From Isoetes taiwanensis (taxonomy: Eukaryota > Streptophyta > Lycopodiopsida > Isoetales > Isoetaceae), in contig JAJEKV010000234.1 of assembly GCA_021234155.1 (NCBI GenBank), forward strand, positions 603,501-667,500: a DNA stretch of 64,000 nucleotides, read 5' to 3'. The notes beneath the pieces were generated by a model. The model was not told where the DNA came from and did no database searches. It saw only the letters and a list, made by a program, of their open reading frames with translations. This document shows positions 33,538 through 46,222 of this stretch, piece by piece. The stretch's first letter is position 1. Each line of letters opens with the position of its first letter. The translations under genes and the position numbers were made by a program.

Positions 33538-33890
33538 CGTTTGCCCATATCCGAGCGCGGTATGTTCGGTTACTAGTGCCTGACGAGCCGTTGCATGAGT
33601 TATTGAGTACGACGTCCATGGCTTGTTGGGGTCATACCTCCAGGAGGTTATGGATGCGTGGACTCAGTTGTGTCTTCTGGGACAGTATTGAATTGTCCTA
33701 TACAGTTGTACAATGTACTAGCATACTCATTACTGTTAAGGTTTTTCCCTCGAAAACGCTTCAGGGCAGGGGTTTTTTAATCCTGACAGTAACATGCTTG
33801 CTGCTCTCTTTTTGTTTGGGTCCCATAGGCCAATTGGTCTACGTGGACGATAAAAAATCTATTCTATTCTATTTTATTCTAAACTTTCCA
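33538..33890 (+). pseudogene. LINE 3' end, copy B (continued)
   Basis: The LINE frame resumes as AFAHIRARYVRLLVPDEPLHELL. It runs into GPIGQLVYVDDKKSIL and ends in a TTCTA-rich tail near 33855-33885, which is probably the 3' terminus of the LINE. Confidence 0.75.
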
Positions 33891-33899
33891 CATTAAGGG

Positions 33900-36600
33900 G
33901 GGCACTAACCTCGACGTTGTTCATGGCATTTCCAACTAGCGAGAGGAGCGTATCACATACTTCTCATTGAGGCTAGATTGGACATGACACCATTGCTCAA
34001 CATATGACAACCCTCCAATTAACTCATGAAGATCACATGTGGGTTTCATTTGGGAGCCGAATAGGTCTATCATTTGGGAGCCGAATAGGTCTAAGGGCCT
34101 TTTAACTAAGAGCACACTACACAAATGCATCCATTACTTTTTAGGCCATGGATTTAGCTATTATAGAGAGTTATTTTTCCATGAGGTATAATGAATTATA
34201 AATAGAACACAATCATACATTCAAAGCTTGAAATATCATCAGTCCAAACATACATGCAATGGCTCTAGCTAGCAAAGCAACAAAAGGGGATGATCCACAT
34301 ACCTCATAGTATCTATAGGTGCTGGAGCAACAACAAGAATGAAGTGTGTTGGAAAAGGTGCTGGAGCAAGAGAGGAGTCAAAATGGCCAAACCCCAAATA
34401 GGCCTTTATAGGTAAAGTTAGGGTTTGGCATATAAAAGCACATATACGTATAGAAATGTCATATAAATGTATTAAATGTGTGTAAAATGACTTTAATGTA
34501 CATAACAAAACCCGGTATCTCCCTAGGAGCCCAATATCCCCCTAACATGACTGATATCAGATCCTGGTATCGCGGAAACGTCCCACGTGGCATGGGGTGT
34601 GTCTCGAAACACAAGAAGTGTTCCATAACACGGCACATGTTGTGTACGACAAGACGAGGAGCGGGACATTAGAATTGCATCCATTTCTAAAGCCCCATGA
34701 CCGTCCACAAGCTTTTGGTACAGTTTAGTATGTAGAGTAATGTTGTAGTGTTTATAGTAAACATGACGTGTTTTTCAAGTAAGACCCATCAAGTTAACAC
34801 ATTTCTTAGGTATATAGCACCACATATTATATTCCAATGTGGTAATATTATATACAAAAAGGGTAGATGGGCAATGATTTGGACAACAACATTGTACAAG
34901 CCTTGTCCATCTTATAGAATTTGGTATAATTTTACTAGTATGGGCAATTAAATGAATCATTCTTGTAGACCAGCTTATGTGTTGAGGTGTCAACTCCCGG
35001 ACTTTTATTAAAATTTATTGTTTTAAAATAAAACATCTGTCTTAGGGATCCGGGCCCATTATTTATTGCTAGATATTTAGCTATGGGATTTAGCATGTTA
35101 CATAGAATGAGCTAAGAGTATTTCATGATGAAGTTAGATTAGACATAAAAAAAAATAGGTCGACAACAAAAAGTGTTGTTTGATGTCACATATGATAAAC
35201 ATCTGTCTTAAGGGATCCGGGCCCATTATTTATTGCTAGATATTTAGCTATGGGATTTAGCATGTTACATAGAATAAGCTAAGAGTGTTTCATGATGAAG
35301 TTAGATTAGACATAAAAAAAATAGGTCGACAACAGAAAGTGTTGTTTGATGTCACATATGATAGAGACATATATCAAGGGAAAGGACGTTTCCAATCTAC
35401 CTCAGTTGCAGAGAAGTTAAATCGAGGTGCAGAGGAAGGAAAAATACATAACAAATGTAAACATGGAGCATGAATAGTACTAGAAACCAGTTTGGAGCTG
35501 AAAGTGCATTACATGTGGCAGATGTAGCATGACTAGAATGAATTAAAGGTCATTTAAAGAGAGGAAAAAAGGAAGCAATGCATGCCACATGTAGTATGAC
35601 TAGTCATCTAGATAGATAGTACTTTTTGCGTCATCTCGATAGAAAGAGGAAGCAGAAGAAGGACAAGAAATTGGTGCATCAAAAATGTAGGAGACAAAAT
35701 TGCACTGAACGGGTAAACCTTCACGAGACGAAATTTGTGAAGAAGACGGTGGAAGCAGAACGTGGGGCAAGAACTTCACGAGCTGAAGGCGTGGGAAGAT
35801 AGAATAGGACAAGGGTCTTGAGATTCTAGGCATGAAAGACTTATGGAACATGTTCTGGCTAAATTAGAAGACCAAACTCCCTTTTTTTTAACCTCTCCTT
35901 TATCTCTTGTTTCTTAAGATGTCTACCATGGCCTAGATTTTTACTCTCATTCATTTCTTATTTTGTTAGAGCACAAGATCACATGAACAGAAAAAGGGAA
36001 TGAACATGAAGAGAAGAAAAACGACCCCGTAAACAACCAAACTAGCAAAATCGCATCTTTAACCAACGAGAGCCACACGCCAAAATTCCAACGGCCTCGA
36101 TGACTTCCAATAACTCAGGAGTTGATTTCCAACGTCGAAGCACCGTCGAAACAAAGCTTTCTTCTGTGTTTTGGACATTCTTGCGTGTTTCTATGTCTTT
36201 AAAACCTTTCGGTGGTCCCTTTTCTCATTCCGGTGGGCCGCGGCGACCTAATCAAGCTTTTGGTCCAGTTTAAACAGCATGCCAGTCTCGCCGACGCGTA
36301 GATTCCTTCAAAAACCCACGCTTTGAGGAGTTTTAGCTTGGCTTCCTGCCTCTGGATTGAGACTGCCGTTCTTTATTTGGGCCTTCTTCATGTTGGCCTC
36401 TAGCATTGATATGGGCCTCGCCGTAGTACAATATACCCTTCACCAGCAAAGTACCTTTCGGCACCTTCAAATGTGAGCTATGGTGGATTAAATCGGCGTT
36501 CTTGGTCTCAAATGTGCCTTAGAACAGAGCTGCCCTATTGTTTGGTATTGCATCCGTCAAGATCGAATTGAGTCTGGCAGCTTTATTACGGTGTACCTGC
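33900..36600. other. Spacer with tandem duplications, upstream of the GT14 gene
   Basis: No gene is recognised. A 22-bp unit ATTTGGGAGCCGAATAGGTC is tandemly doubled near 34049-34092. A unit of 166-167 bp is doubled at 35031-35196 and 35197-35363. An open frame at 35285-35473 has no family I recognise. The last part should hold the GT14 promoter; I see no clear TATA box. Confidence 0.55.
35031..35363. repeat. 166-bp tandem duplication
   Basis: Two adjacent copies begin AAACATCTGTCTTA and end CACATATGATA, differing at a few bases. It looks like a recent local duplication. Confidence 0.9.
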
Positions 36601-36652
36601 CAACCCAATAAATTTTCTTCATTCGTATTTTGGTCCTAACAAAGCTGAAAAC

Positions 36653-38877
36653 ATGAAGAAGGGAATCCAATTTAATGTAGGGTTTGCAACTATGGAAAGG
36701 AAATGGCTGCTCCCTCTTCTTGCAAGCTCGCTTGTTTCCGTGGTTCTGTTTGTAGTTACAACTCTCAGCCTGGGGGGCGTCATCATACAGGCAAGGTCTT
36801 CGGTTCTGCAATTGTTTCTCAACGATGCAGAGGATTCGCCAGATATGTATGTGGAATCTAAACTACTCCGGTTGCCCCCTTCTGGGGTTCCAGCACCTCC
36901 TAGGTTAGCGTATTTGATTTCAGGAACAAAGGGGGATAGTGCTAGGATGAAGAGAACATTACAAGCCTTGTATCATCCTAGAAATCAGTACCTTTTGCAT
37001 TTGGATCTAGAGGCCCCTCCCAGGGAAAGAGTGGATTTGGCAAGATATGTAAGGTCAGAACCTATTTTTACTTTAGCATCCAACGTACATGTTGTTGGGA
37101 AGGCAAATTTGGTGACTTATAGAGGACCGACAATGATTGCCTGCACCCTCCATGCAGCTGCAATACTACTTCGACAAAGTAAAGACTGGGATTGGTTTAT
37201 CAATCTTAGTGCTTCAGATTATCCTCTCATTACTCAGGATGGCAAGTATTTTTAAGCTTTACTTTTTCCCTCTCTTTTCTTGCTTTTTAATGCCAAATCT
37301 TTACTCCATATGTATAAGTTTGTCAAGTGTCATTGTCTCTATTCTAGAACTTAATGTTCATGTACTGCAGTATAATGGACATGCACAAGTTAACCAAGAC
37401 TTTTATTTTATATTGGCTTTGGCTTTGAATTTGCAGAAACGGATAGGTTTATTGTTTTATAAACCAAAAACATGCGGCGTATGGAAGATAATAAGAACAT
37501 AAGCAATTTAAAGTTCAGATTTAGGAACTTTTTTGATTAGGAATAAGGATTCATGAAAAGTATTCAGGGCTTAAAAATTCAGTCCAGATCTAGAAGTTCT
37601 TGCACTTTCTCTGTTTGGCGATTAACCTTTATCTTGTTTACAGTGCAGATCTTCTAAATGTATTATCATATTTACCAAGGGATCTTAATTTCATTGAGCA
37701 TACAAGTGACATTGGTTGGAAAGAGTAAGTATCTATAAGTTCCAAAGGTTTGTCGTCATTCATAAAAAGGTGGACTTACCTTTTTCTTCTGCAGATTCCA
37801 GAGGGCAAAACCTATAATCATAGATCCTGGGTTGTATATGACAAAAAAAATGATATATTTTGGGCCACCCAAAGACGTTCAGTACCTACATCATTCAAGT
37901 TGTTTACAGGTATGTATACTCCTTTTGTACTTGATTATTTGTACCATTTTACAAGAGAATGAAAGGTGAAACATGTTATTGAGCTATCTTTTGTAGGATG
38001 CTTTTTTATACTTGTGATGTTGTGAAGTAGAACAGCTGTTGGGGCTACAGATGAAATAATTGTGATCAGGATTTTTATTTTCTTTGAGTTTGATAGGTCA
38101 GCTACTTGTCTTATCTCCACCCCAATGCATACCATGGATGTGGAGATAAAGCAGCAGGGCATGTCTATGCATACTATAGTGGTATAATTTGTAGTTGATT
38201 GGTCTTTAGCATGCAGATAATTAGAGCATTATTAACATCCACTGGACCTATATATGTCTTTGTGTTTCCTGTCCATCATGTTGACCTTGATTCGTTTTGA
38301 TGATTGGTCCTTTTTGCTTGCATTGGCTGCTCCTTCTAAACTTTATTTGCTTGTGCAGGTTCAGCCTGGATTGTGCTGATTTCGATCATTCATAGAATTT
38401 TGTATCTGGGGATGGGACAATCTTCCTCGGACAGTCATGATGTATTATACAAACTTTGTATCCTCTCCTGAGGGCTATTTTCACACGGTTATATGCAATA
38501 ATCGAGTACAGGAATACCACTGTCAATCATGATTTACACTATATAGCTTGGGATAATCCCCGAAGCAACATCGCTCTCATTGACCACTAGAGATTTTAGC
38601 GCAATGGTGGCAAGTGGGGCTCCATTTGCACGCATAAGTTTGATAAAGATGATCCAGTGCTTGATAAAATCGATAAGGAGCTTTTGGGGCGTCAACCTGG
38701 GACGGTTTACACCTGGTGCTTGGTGCTTAGGAAGTTCTGAAGATGGGAAAGACCCATGCACGTTGATGGGGATCAAATTTCATAAGACCTGGTCAGGGTT
38801 CTAAAAGGTTTCAGAGTTTAGTAGTGAAGTTGCTAGCAGCTGAAACATTCCGCCCCAACCAATGTGTCTTCCATTGA
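36653..38877 (+). CDS. GT14 glycosyltransferase (GlcAT14-like), four exons, broken last exon
   Basis: GT14 proteins of plants are Golgi type II enzymes; characterised GlcAT14 members add glucuronic acid to arabinogalactan proteins. Exons are 36653-37241, 37649-37724, 37795-37919 and 38359-38877. Intron 1 starts with GC (ATG/GCAAGT) and ends CAG; introns 2 and 3 are GT-AG. The N terminus has a hydrophobic anchor (WLLPLLASSLVSVVLFVV). Then come RLAYLISGTKGD, YLLHLDLEAP, the DWFINLSASDYPL motif, KPIIIDPGLY, and in exon 4 EFCIWGWDNLPRT and NFVSSPEGYFHTVICNN. A second in-frame Met is at 36692. Exons 1-3 are intact. Exon 4 needs about six one- or two-base frame changes to read through to RPNQC and the stop at 38875, yet its residues stay conserved. 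That suggests consensus errors more than decay, but a recent pseudogene is possible. Confidence 0.85.
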
Positions 38878-39300
38878 AGATTGTTGATGCCCTTGCCTGT
38901 AAGATAGACTTTTAGGGCCCATTTATGTGCTGGATTACCTAACCTCCAGCTTGAAAGGCGATACTGTTGACTTACTTCCATTATATATATAGGTCAGAAG
39001 GTTTTGTTCGATCTGAGTTTTGCATGCTGAACCATCTTTTCCTTGCAAGGTTGCAGCATCTTTTACAGAGCCATGTACAGCTTTACCTGAGGACTTGTTT
39101 TCCCAGAACTTGTGTAACTTTGGTGATTTCACCAGAGTCACTTCATTATTGCAATCACATGCAAGATCATAATGAGCAGTCTTCTTTATCAGTATCAGAT
39201 TCTCACATGCTGGTTCTACTAGTTCTATAATAATAAGTTTGCACTGCTAGGTTGATCACAGTTGGAGGACATTCTCGGCCAACAGGCAATGCAAAATGTA
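38878..39300 (+). other. Probable 3' UTR and downstream flank of the GT14 gene
   Basis: Non-coding sequence follows the stop. No clear polyadenylation signal was singled out. No other gene is seen before the inverted-repeat element at 39304. Confidence 0.4.
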
Positions 39301-39303
39301 CTA

Positions 39304-39451
39304 GGGAAAATTCACCTCGAGAAAATTCCTGGGGGAATTTCCCGGTGGCGCCGCCAGACGAGGCGGCGCCCAGCGGCAAGCCGCAGCGCCCGCCTAAATG
39401 CGGCGCGCCGCCGGGAATATTCAGAGAATTTTTCGAGAGGTGAATTTTCCC
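39304..39451. mobile_element. MITE-like foldback with GC-rich core
   Basis: Inverted ends GGGAAAATTCACCTC and GAGGTGAATTTTCCC are perfect and extend imperfectly to about 25 bp. The centre is strongly GC-rich and contains its own perfect stem, GGCGCCGCC-AGACGA-GGCGGCGCC (39347-39370). No target duplication is evident. Confidence 0.65.
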
Positions 39452-39457
39452 GGACGT

Positions 39458-40080
39458 AATGACCACTAGGCTTAAATTTCCACCACTCTTCTGCGTTACG
39501 GCGGATCTTTGCGTGAATAGAAGCTTGAGTTGAGGACGGGTTCTTTCTGATTTTGATCGGTTTTAGAGGCTGAGATGAAATGTCTTATTAAGTCTTCAAA
39601 AACATGGTAGATTTATGTGATCTTCACGGCTCAAGAAGCGGTACGAGGGAAGAACATGGATTTTTTTTGAAGAATCGGCCAAGGTTGCATAGCGGTTATA
39701 ACCGAAGCCTTTCGGAAACATGCTCATTTTGCGGATCAAGGAAGGAGTCGTCTTCAATCATTACGTACTGTGCTATACGCAAGCTCCGGTAAGCTTTTAC
39801 GCAAAAATCTTTGTACCCACGGGAGAGAGCTACTTGTGCAAGCTCCTCTGCCGAAAACAAACTCGAACCAGGACAAGCAAGCTCCTACGCAAGTTAGAGC
39901 ACCACCTCTGCAAAAAATAAGCGCACCTCTGCAAAAATAAACTCGAACAGAGGAAGGAAATCTAAAAGAAAAAGCAGAGAACGGGGACAAGCTGGCGGTA
40001 GTTCAGTAAACTCGGAGAAAATTTATGTCATATAATTTTAAGAATAATGCCATAATTTAAGCCTAGGCCTAGTGGTCATT
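39458..40080. mobile_element. Terminal-inverted-repeat element, about 620 bp
   Basis: AATGACCACTAGGCTTAAAT at the left is mirrored by ATTTAAGCCTAGGCCTAGTGGTCATT at 40055-40080, with an extra CCTAGG in the right arm. The inside has no recognised protein. It starts only seven bases after the foldback at 39304-39451. No clear target duplication was found. Confidence 0.6.
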
Positions 40081-40317
40081 CTTGGGGAGCATTAACATTA
40101 CATCTTTGTATGGACTAACCAAGTTAGAACGCTAAAGGTGACTTGCTCATCTCCCAATTCTCTGGATAGAGGAGGCAAAGCATTTAGTTTATAAGTTTGA
40201 AACGGTTATCAAGGGCCTTGAGCACAATTTCTAAAAAGCTGAAGTCAAGGAATGGATATCTTTGGGTTTTACTTCTTTTTTATGAGCATTTTTGATACGC
40301 TATGTGTGCCAATACAC

Positions 40318-40361
40318 CCCAAAAAAAAAAAACCAAAACAACAAAAAAAAAAAAAAAAAAG
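40318..40361. repeat. A-rich low-complexity tract
   Basis: Runs of A broken by CC, C and CAAC. It could be the tail of an old retroposed copy, but no body is recognised upstream. Confidence 0.6.
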
Positions 40362-41532
40362 CGAGGAAACATAAAAAGTATATCAAGAATAAAAAAAAGT
40401 AGCAAAACTATTCTCTACCGTTGTAAGGATAGGGAAGAGCTTTGAGTGGATTTTGGTGATCATGCAAAATTACTAATAGCTAATCCACACATAAATTGTT
40501 ATTTGGAACCTCAAATAAATTACTATTGGGTTGCCCTTCTTGGGTTGTCAAAGGGCAAAGGTTTGGGAGGTGGGCTAATGGAATATACTATTTGATGTCA
40601 CTAGATGTGCAATTTGGAGGGCTCACAAAGAACAAGGTCTTTGCCTTACGGAGGGTTGCCCTCCCGTGACCCAAAGTGAAATGGCTTAAATCACACTTCA
40701 AAGTCATGTTTTCGAGCATATCTTGACATATACTTGGAATATGCCACAAACCCACATGGATGAGGGTTTTCTCCTTAGGGCAACCAAAAACTGGACTCAA
40801 ACATATCAGGTAGAATGCTATTTCCATGCCCAATTCATAATTCATAGCCTTCATAATTCATAATTCATAGCGACTACAAACCTACATGAGAAAAATAAAA
40901 CCAATGATTCCGTTTCGAAATGCAAGATCTATGCAATGCACATACCAAGAATCCCTGTCTCCATAGCTAAATGAAGATCACTCTCTCTCCCCCACCAAGG
41001 GGAAAGATAACCATATATGAGTATTGATGCGGGGGGTCGGTGGAATTTCTATGTTTTAACTTTGGACGGTGAATATGCGTTGCGTTGTGTAGCCTTGATG
41101 AGGTTGTTACGTAGGTGATGATTATGGATGTTTTGTTTATGCTTGCTTTGTTTTAATGGTTTTATTTCAGGTAGTTAATGCTTGATTTGAATTGCCACAA
41201 ACCCACATAAGCGAGGCTTTGCCACCCTAGGGTCAACCCAAAAATGTTTACCTCCAAAAGCGGCTTTTTAGCTAATGAGTCAACTTTTAAAAAATCGATT
41301 CATATGATTCATATGAGTCGCCAAACATGATGTAAAGGTTTCTTTTGCCTCCATGTATCTTTGGTCGATTACATTTATGCGGTTTATATAATTATATAAC
41401 ACTCAATCAATGCAAAAACCAGTGACCCAACCTTTCCTACATAATATTTCAACAACTACTTCTGAATAGGAGATGATTGTTATGAAACACATGCTAGATG
41501 ATAAATAGAAGAGGTAAAATGCTCATTAACGT

Positions 41533-41752
41533 ACTAGAGATACTTCATAAATTCAACCAAAAGAAAATTCTGCATTCACACAAATGCACTAGATAAATTG
41601 ATAAAGTTATCATGTTCGGGGCTCGAGATAGCATTATGCATTACTAGAAATACTTCATAAATTCAACAAAAAAGAAAATTCTACATTCATACAAATGCAC
41701 TAGATAAATTGATAAAGTTATCATGTTCAGGCTCAGATAGCATTCTATCTTC
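41533..41752. repeat. 110-bp tandem duplication
   Basis: Two adjacent copies start ACTAGARATACTTCATAA at 41533 and 41643, with a few substitutions and small indels between them. Confidence 0.85.
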
Positions 41753-44073
41753 TCTGTTTCCATACACGAATGCACTACAACCAAGTTGTTACCTCTTGGG
41801 ATCCATAACATATAAAGCCCACGTACCGAAAGCCGATGTCTACATAAAAAACCTGCCATATTGGATATGGCATCAATATATCATAGGTTATTACCTACAT
41901 GTGGTAGTAAGCAAAAAATGCAATATGGCTAACTCATGTTTACAAATTCTAAATGACACAATGTTCATGCCAGCAAAAAAGAGATTGAAAAATATCAAGT
42001 CATGAAGTATTTCTACGTCCAATAACCATGAAGAGACAAAGAGAGTGCTAAACTATATGAAAGAAATGGGGTGCTATACGCGGGAAATCTTTGAGAGTAG
42101 CGAGCCCTTATGAGCTTGAATTAGCGATGCTCAACATGCCCGTCCTAAGCGCCTACATAACCCTGTGAAGATTAGATTATGGTGGGCTTATACTGTACTG
42201 ACAAATTATAATGGAACCCATTGGCGGGGGAGCTGCGTGTAAGTGGGTGGTTGGGCACGATGATTGGAACTTCTCTATATAATCGACATCTAAAAGCGGG
42301 GCATCTTTGAGAAAAGTATTTAGGTATGTACATGATTTGAGTATGTGCTATGAAATCTACTATATTATTACCCTCTTTCCAACAAAATTTTACATTTTGC
42401 GGTGGGTCTATATTTCTCTTGCTATATTGACCCTCATAAACCTTATCCTTGTCTTAAGATGGAATCTTGGACTCGGCATCTCGATAAAGCATTATATTGG
42501 GGACTTGACTCTCGGCGATGCTATCCATCGGTTCAAGTATGTGTTATGTATTTTTCAAAGTGGCTAACGTGCCTATGCAAGATTTTGGCTACTAATATTT
42601 ACGATATAGATTGTGCAAGTTCATGCCATTTTTGGTACTATCACGGGCAGCTTTTGCCCACCAACAATTGAGGGTGCTTTATTTGCCCTCCTCATGTCTA
42701 TAAACAACTTTGGAGCAAGCTGTGAGTTCATTTAGTAGTGCAACATTGACATGAGCTTTTGGTATAAGTTCCCACAATTTTGAAAACCTCTTGGAAGATA
42801 TCTACCTACTATCAATACTTGTATCAAATGACAAACCTAGCATGGGCTTTTTGCAAAAATCGGCACCAAAATCTCCACAAACTGCAAAAGTAAGAAACTC
42901 TGTTATTGATTTTTGTTCTCGGGGTTTTAGGAAGCTACGTGTTTGGATCAACAATCTCGGTATTGATAAAAACTAGAGACAAAACACTATGAGATGGAAT
43001 TGAAACAATGTGCGAGATAGTCATATAGTTTATCCCCTGACATGACAACTGATTTTTGTAACTAGTGCTTCCCAAAGCCCATTCCATATCAACGGCCAAA
43101 GTTAACCCACAAATAGAATTATGGCACAAAGGGCTCTTGCAACACTCGACTTCTAAGATGCATCGAATAATTTACCTTCCCAAAGCATCCCAAATTGCGG
43201 CATGAAGTCAAAACAATGTTGAGCGTAAACATGTCTACTAGAATTGATCAACTCGGAGAAATGAAAAGCTTTTTGTCTTCCCCATGTTGGATATATCACC
43301 ATAAGCACATGAAAAGAGTTTTCTAAGGTTCAATTTGACTAATAGAGGGAAACTCCAAGACTTTGTTGTGGAATATGTAGTAATTCAACTAAACCACCCC
43401 CTAGCACTTGGGCCTCCACAAAGTACATGTATTTAATTGCTAATGTGCGTCTAATTAAAATCTCATGGAATTAAAATCTCATGGTTTCGGGGAGAGAACA
43501 ACTGACTTTTGTAGGGGTCCCATCCAATAAAGGAACCAATGCTTTGTATCGGCAACCATAAATTTCTTAGCCAATACAAACAAGCTGCCGTATTGCGGCT
43601 AAAAGGAGCTTGACAAAATCTAACACCTACAAAAAGCGATGATTAATTTAGCAAATGATTGCTAGTGTAAGTCCAAGCGTGATGCAAGCATGGAAAATGC
43701 AATCATCCTTTATGAAAAACCGTTGTCCCTCAAATAAAAATACCGTTGTCCATGTTACGTTTTTCAATATGCACGTAATCTCGGGTGCCTTGGGCTTGGG
43801 AGGTATGATGAAGGCCTACAAAATATATATTAAGTTGAGTTGCATTTTGCGATATTCTTATTATTAATGATTAAAGCGGTTTGCTACATAGAGACTACAT
43901 TCGAGTGGTAAAAGTAAGGCATGACAGGAAAAATGATGAACAATTAAGCCAAAGAATGTCTACCTCAAGGACGATAAAAGCGGGATCTCTAAATCGTCGG
44001 AAGCAACAGCTAACTTCAAACCCAAAACTATGATTTAAAATGTGTTTATCTATCGTGACATGAATTGGCAAGC

Positions 44074-44460
44074 TTAAGTTGCATTTCTACAATTGATGTA
44101 ATAGGGATAAGTCTTACCACAACGGGCATTTGGCTTGAAGCCTTGGGGGGGACGAATCTCATTTTTTAGCGTAATTCTCCAAAGGTGCTTTGCCATTGAA
44201 TCTTTGGTAATCTCCTCCATTCTAAATCCGTCTTCATAATTTAAGATTGTAAGATGATCTTGGGCAACTCTTTTAGAAGCTGGTCCATTATGGTGCCCTA
44301 CAATTTTCAATCTAACATGAAAATGATCTTGAAAAGCTACCAAACAAGCGGATGTTTTCATAAAAACAAATAGTTCGAAAAAGAAGCTTACGCGATCTTT
44401 TAGAACAAAAATCACCATCTTAATGGCAGACCAGATCATATGTTGTCCATATTTAAACAA
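44074..44460 (-). other. Exon-like block of unknown gene
   Basis: The minus strand is open for 128 codons and looks protein-like: GPASKRVAQDHLTILNYEDG, then FRMEEITKDSMAKHLW. A good splice donor, GTG/GTAAGA, follows at about 44121, and possible acceptors (GTAG, TTAG) lie near 44310. I do not recognise the family and cannot link it to a neighbouring exon with confidence. It could be a captured gene fragment inside a repeat. Confidence 0.3.
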
Positions 44461-46146
44461 TGCGTGTTAGATATAAGCAAAAAAAAAATTTAGTGATATG
44501 GAAAAGAGACCTCCATTAGCAAAATGGGAGAGAATTTGGAAAATACCTTCATGTCCCTTCAGGACAAACAAAATTTGAATGCAGAAAATGCCATTGACCA
44601 AGAACTCGATCGAGGATCACGAGACCGATTCAAACAACGCTTGATCATCATGAAGCATAGGCTAGAAAAATGAATGGCTAAAGATGCATCAATTTTGTAG
44701 CGGAAATAAACTGAGCTAGGCCCCTCACTAGTGATGGTTGGATTAAGAATACGTAGAAAGAAAAGCTAGGGACGAGGCAGACTAAATAAAATTAAGGAGC
44801 AAAATTGAGGTGTCATGGCTAGCATTACAATTCGAGCTTAAGTGCGACCTCCCCTACATCTAGATTTTATTTCTAAATTTGTTATAGAACATAACATTTA
44901 TTTGCGGAATAATAGCGTTACATGTTTGTGGCTAACTTATCATGCCATATGGTGATGCTGTCCTCACAATATCTGCTGACCCTCGTTTTAAACCACAGTA
45001 TAAATAAGAACATGGAGGGATAGGTTGTAAGAATACAACAAGCTTTAAAAATACTTGATGCCATAAATATGCTTCAAGGAGGTTGGAGAAAGAGAAGCGG
45101 TGCAGTTAAGGCATGTCGGATATAACTCTAGCGAATTTGCGGTTGAAGATCTTGGATAATAAACAATTGAGCTGAAACAACACATAAACCCAACATCATC
45201 CGGGCTGTAATGCATGGCGGTGCCTACATCATTACTTATAGAATTATGCTTGTAAAGTAAATTGTCAATTGGTTATTTTAAAAATCTTAAATACAAAGAT
45301 AAAACTCTTGGCCCATGGTTAAAACCGGCCCGGATAGAAGCGGGGCATCATAGAAGCACATCGCGATGCCCGGTTCAATAATGGCAACGAAGACTAATAC
45401 ATCGGTAAAAAGTAAAACATTTTACGAACTCGCTTGCTTCAATTAGAAATGCAACACCCTTCTCAAGCCCCGGCGCCAATTACATAGTAAAATATTTACA
45501 TAAAACATCATAAATAACACGGAAGCGAAGGTAGGGGCTCCACGACAACCAGCGGAAAGCGGTTTGGCACCTCTCAGTTATGGAAAGCATCCAAATACTC
45601 TTCATTTTTTTACTCTAGCAAAAGGTAGCGTTGTTTCACAAAGCAACGAGAGGTTTATTTCTTCATTCACGCGAGGGTAATCTATGAACCATCCTGAAGA
45701 CAACCTTTGTCTCACCATTGAACCAGGTTCTATAATGACCCGGAAGCGCCATTTTCAAGCTATCTTAACTTGTGCAAGGGTGGCGACTAATAGAGCATCT
45801 GTATTTCCCCGCCAAGAAAGAAATTTTTGCGCCATCTTAAGCGGCATTGGCCCAGCAACCGCTAGCAAAATCGCATACATTATTCTCATGAAATGCCATC
45901 TTCTTGATCTCTTTTTGGCACGCGTAGCAATCTTCACATCAAATCTACCCTATTTGTGCGCTTCATATCTTTGGAAGCCACAACACAAATGATCAAGCTC
46001 TTCCCGCATCATTGTCGCAAGTAAACCCACAACATCATCTAAGCGAACTCGGCCAGCTAGAACTCATCATAACCGACATAGCCCGCCTGTGGGGCTGGAT
46101 GGCCTAACATTCTGAGGCAAAGCGGCCCGGTTTTAGCGATCATCGG

Positions 46147-46222
46147 CATATGCTAGGTATATCAAGCATATACTGAATATGCCCACATACCCACATAAGC
46201 GAGGGTTTGCCCCTAGGGGCAA
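46147..46222 (+). repeat. Double-palindrome repeat, degenerate copy
   Basis: An imperfect stem (CATATGCTAGGTATAT with ATATACTGAATATG) is followed 25 bases later by the perfect palindrome TTGCCCCTAGGGGCAA (46207-46222). Confidence 0.7.

Larger units (their letters stand above)
40362..46100. other. Region without recognised genes
   Basis: Mostly AT-rich sequence with short open frames and no family signature, apart from the exon-like block at 44074-44460 and the repeats listed separately. The block 40632-40715 (GGAGGGTTGCCCTCC onward) recurs in diverged form at 48448-48530. Confidence 0.4.

Noticed and set aside
33108-33896. Plus-strand open frame of 262 codons
   Set aside because: Its first part is LTR sequence; only the end, from 33538, is LINE coding. 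It is a chance fusion of LTR and LINE.
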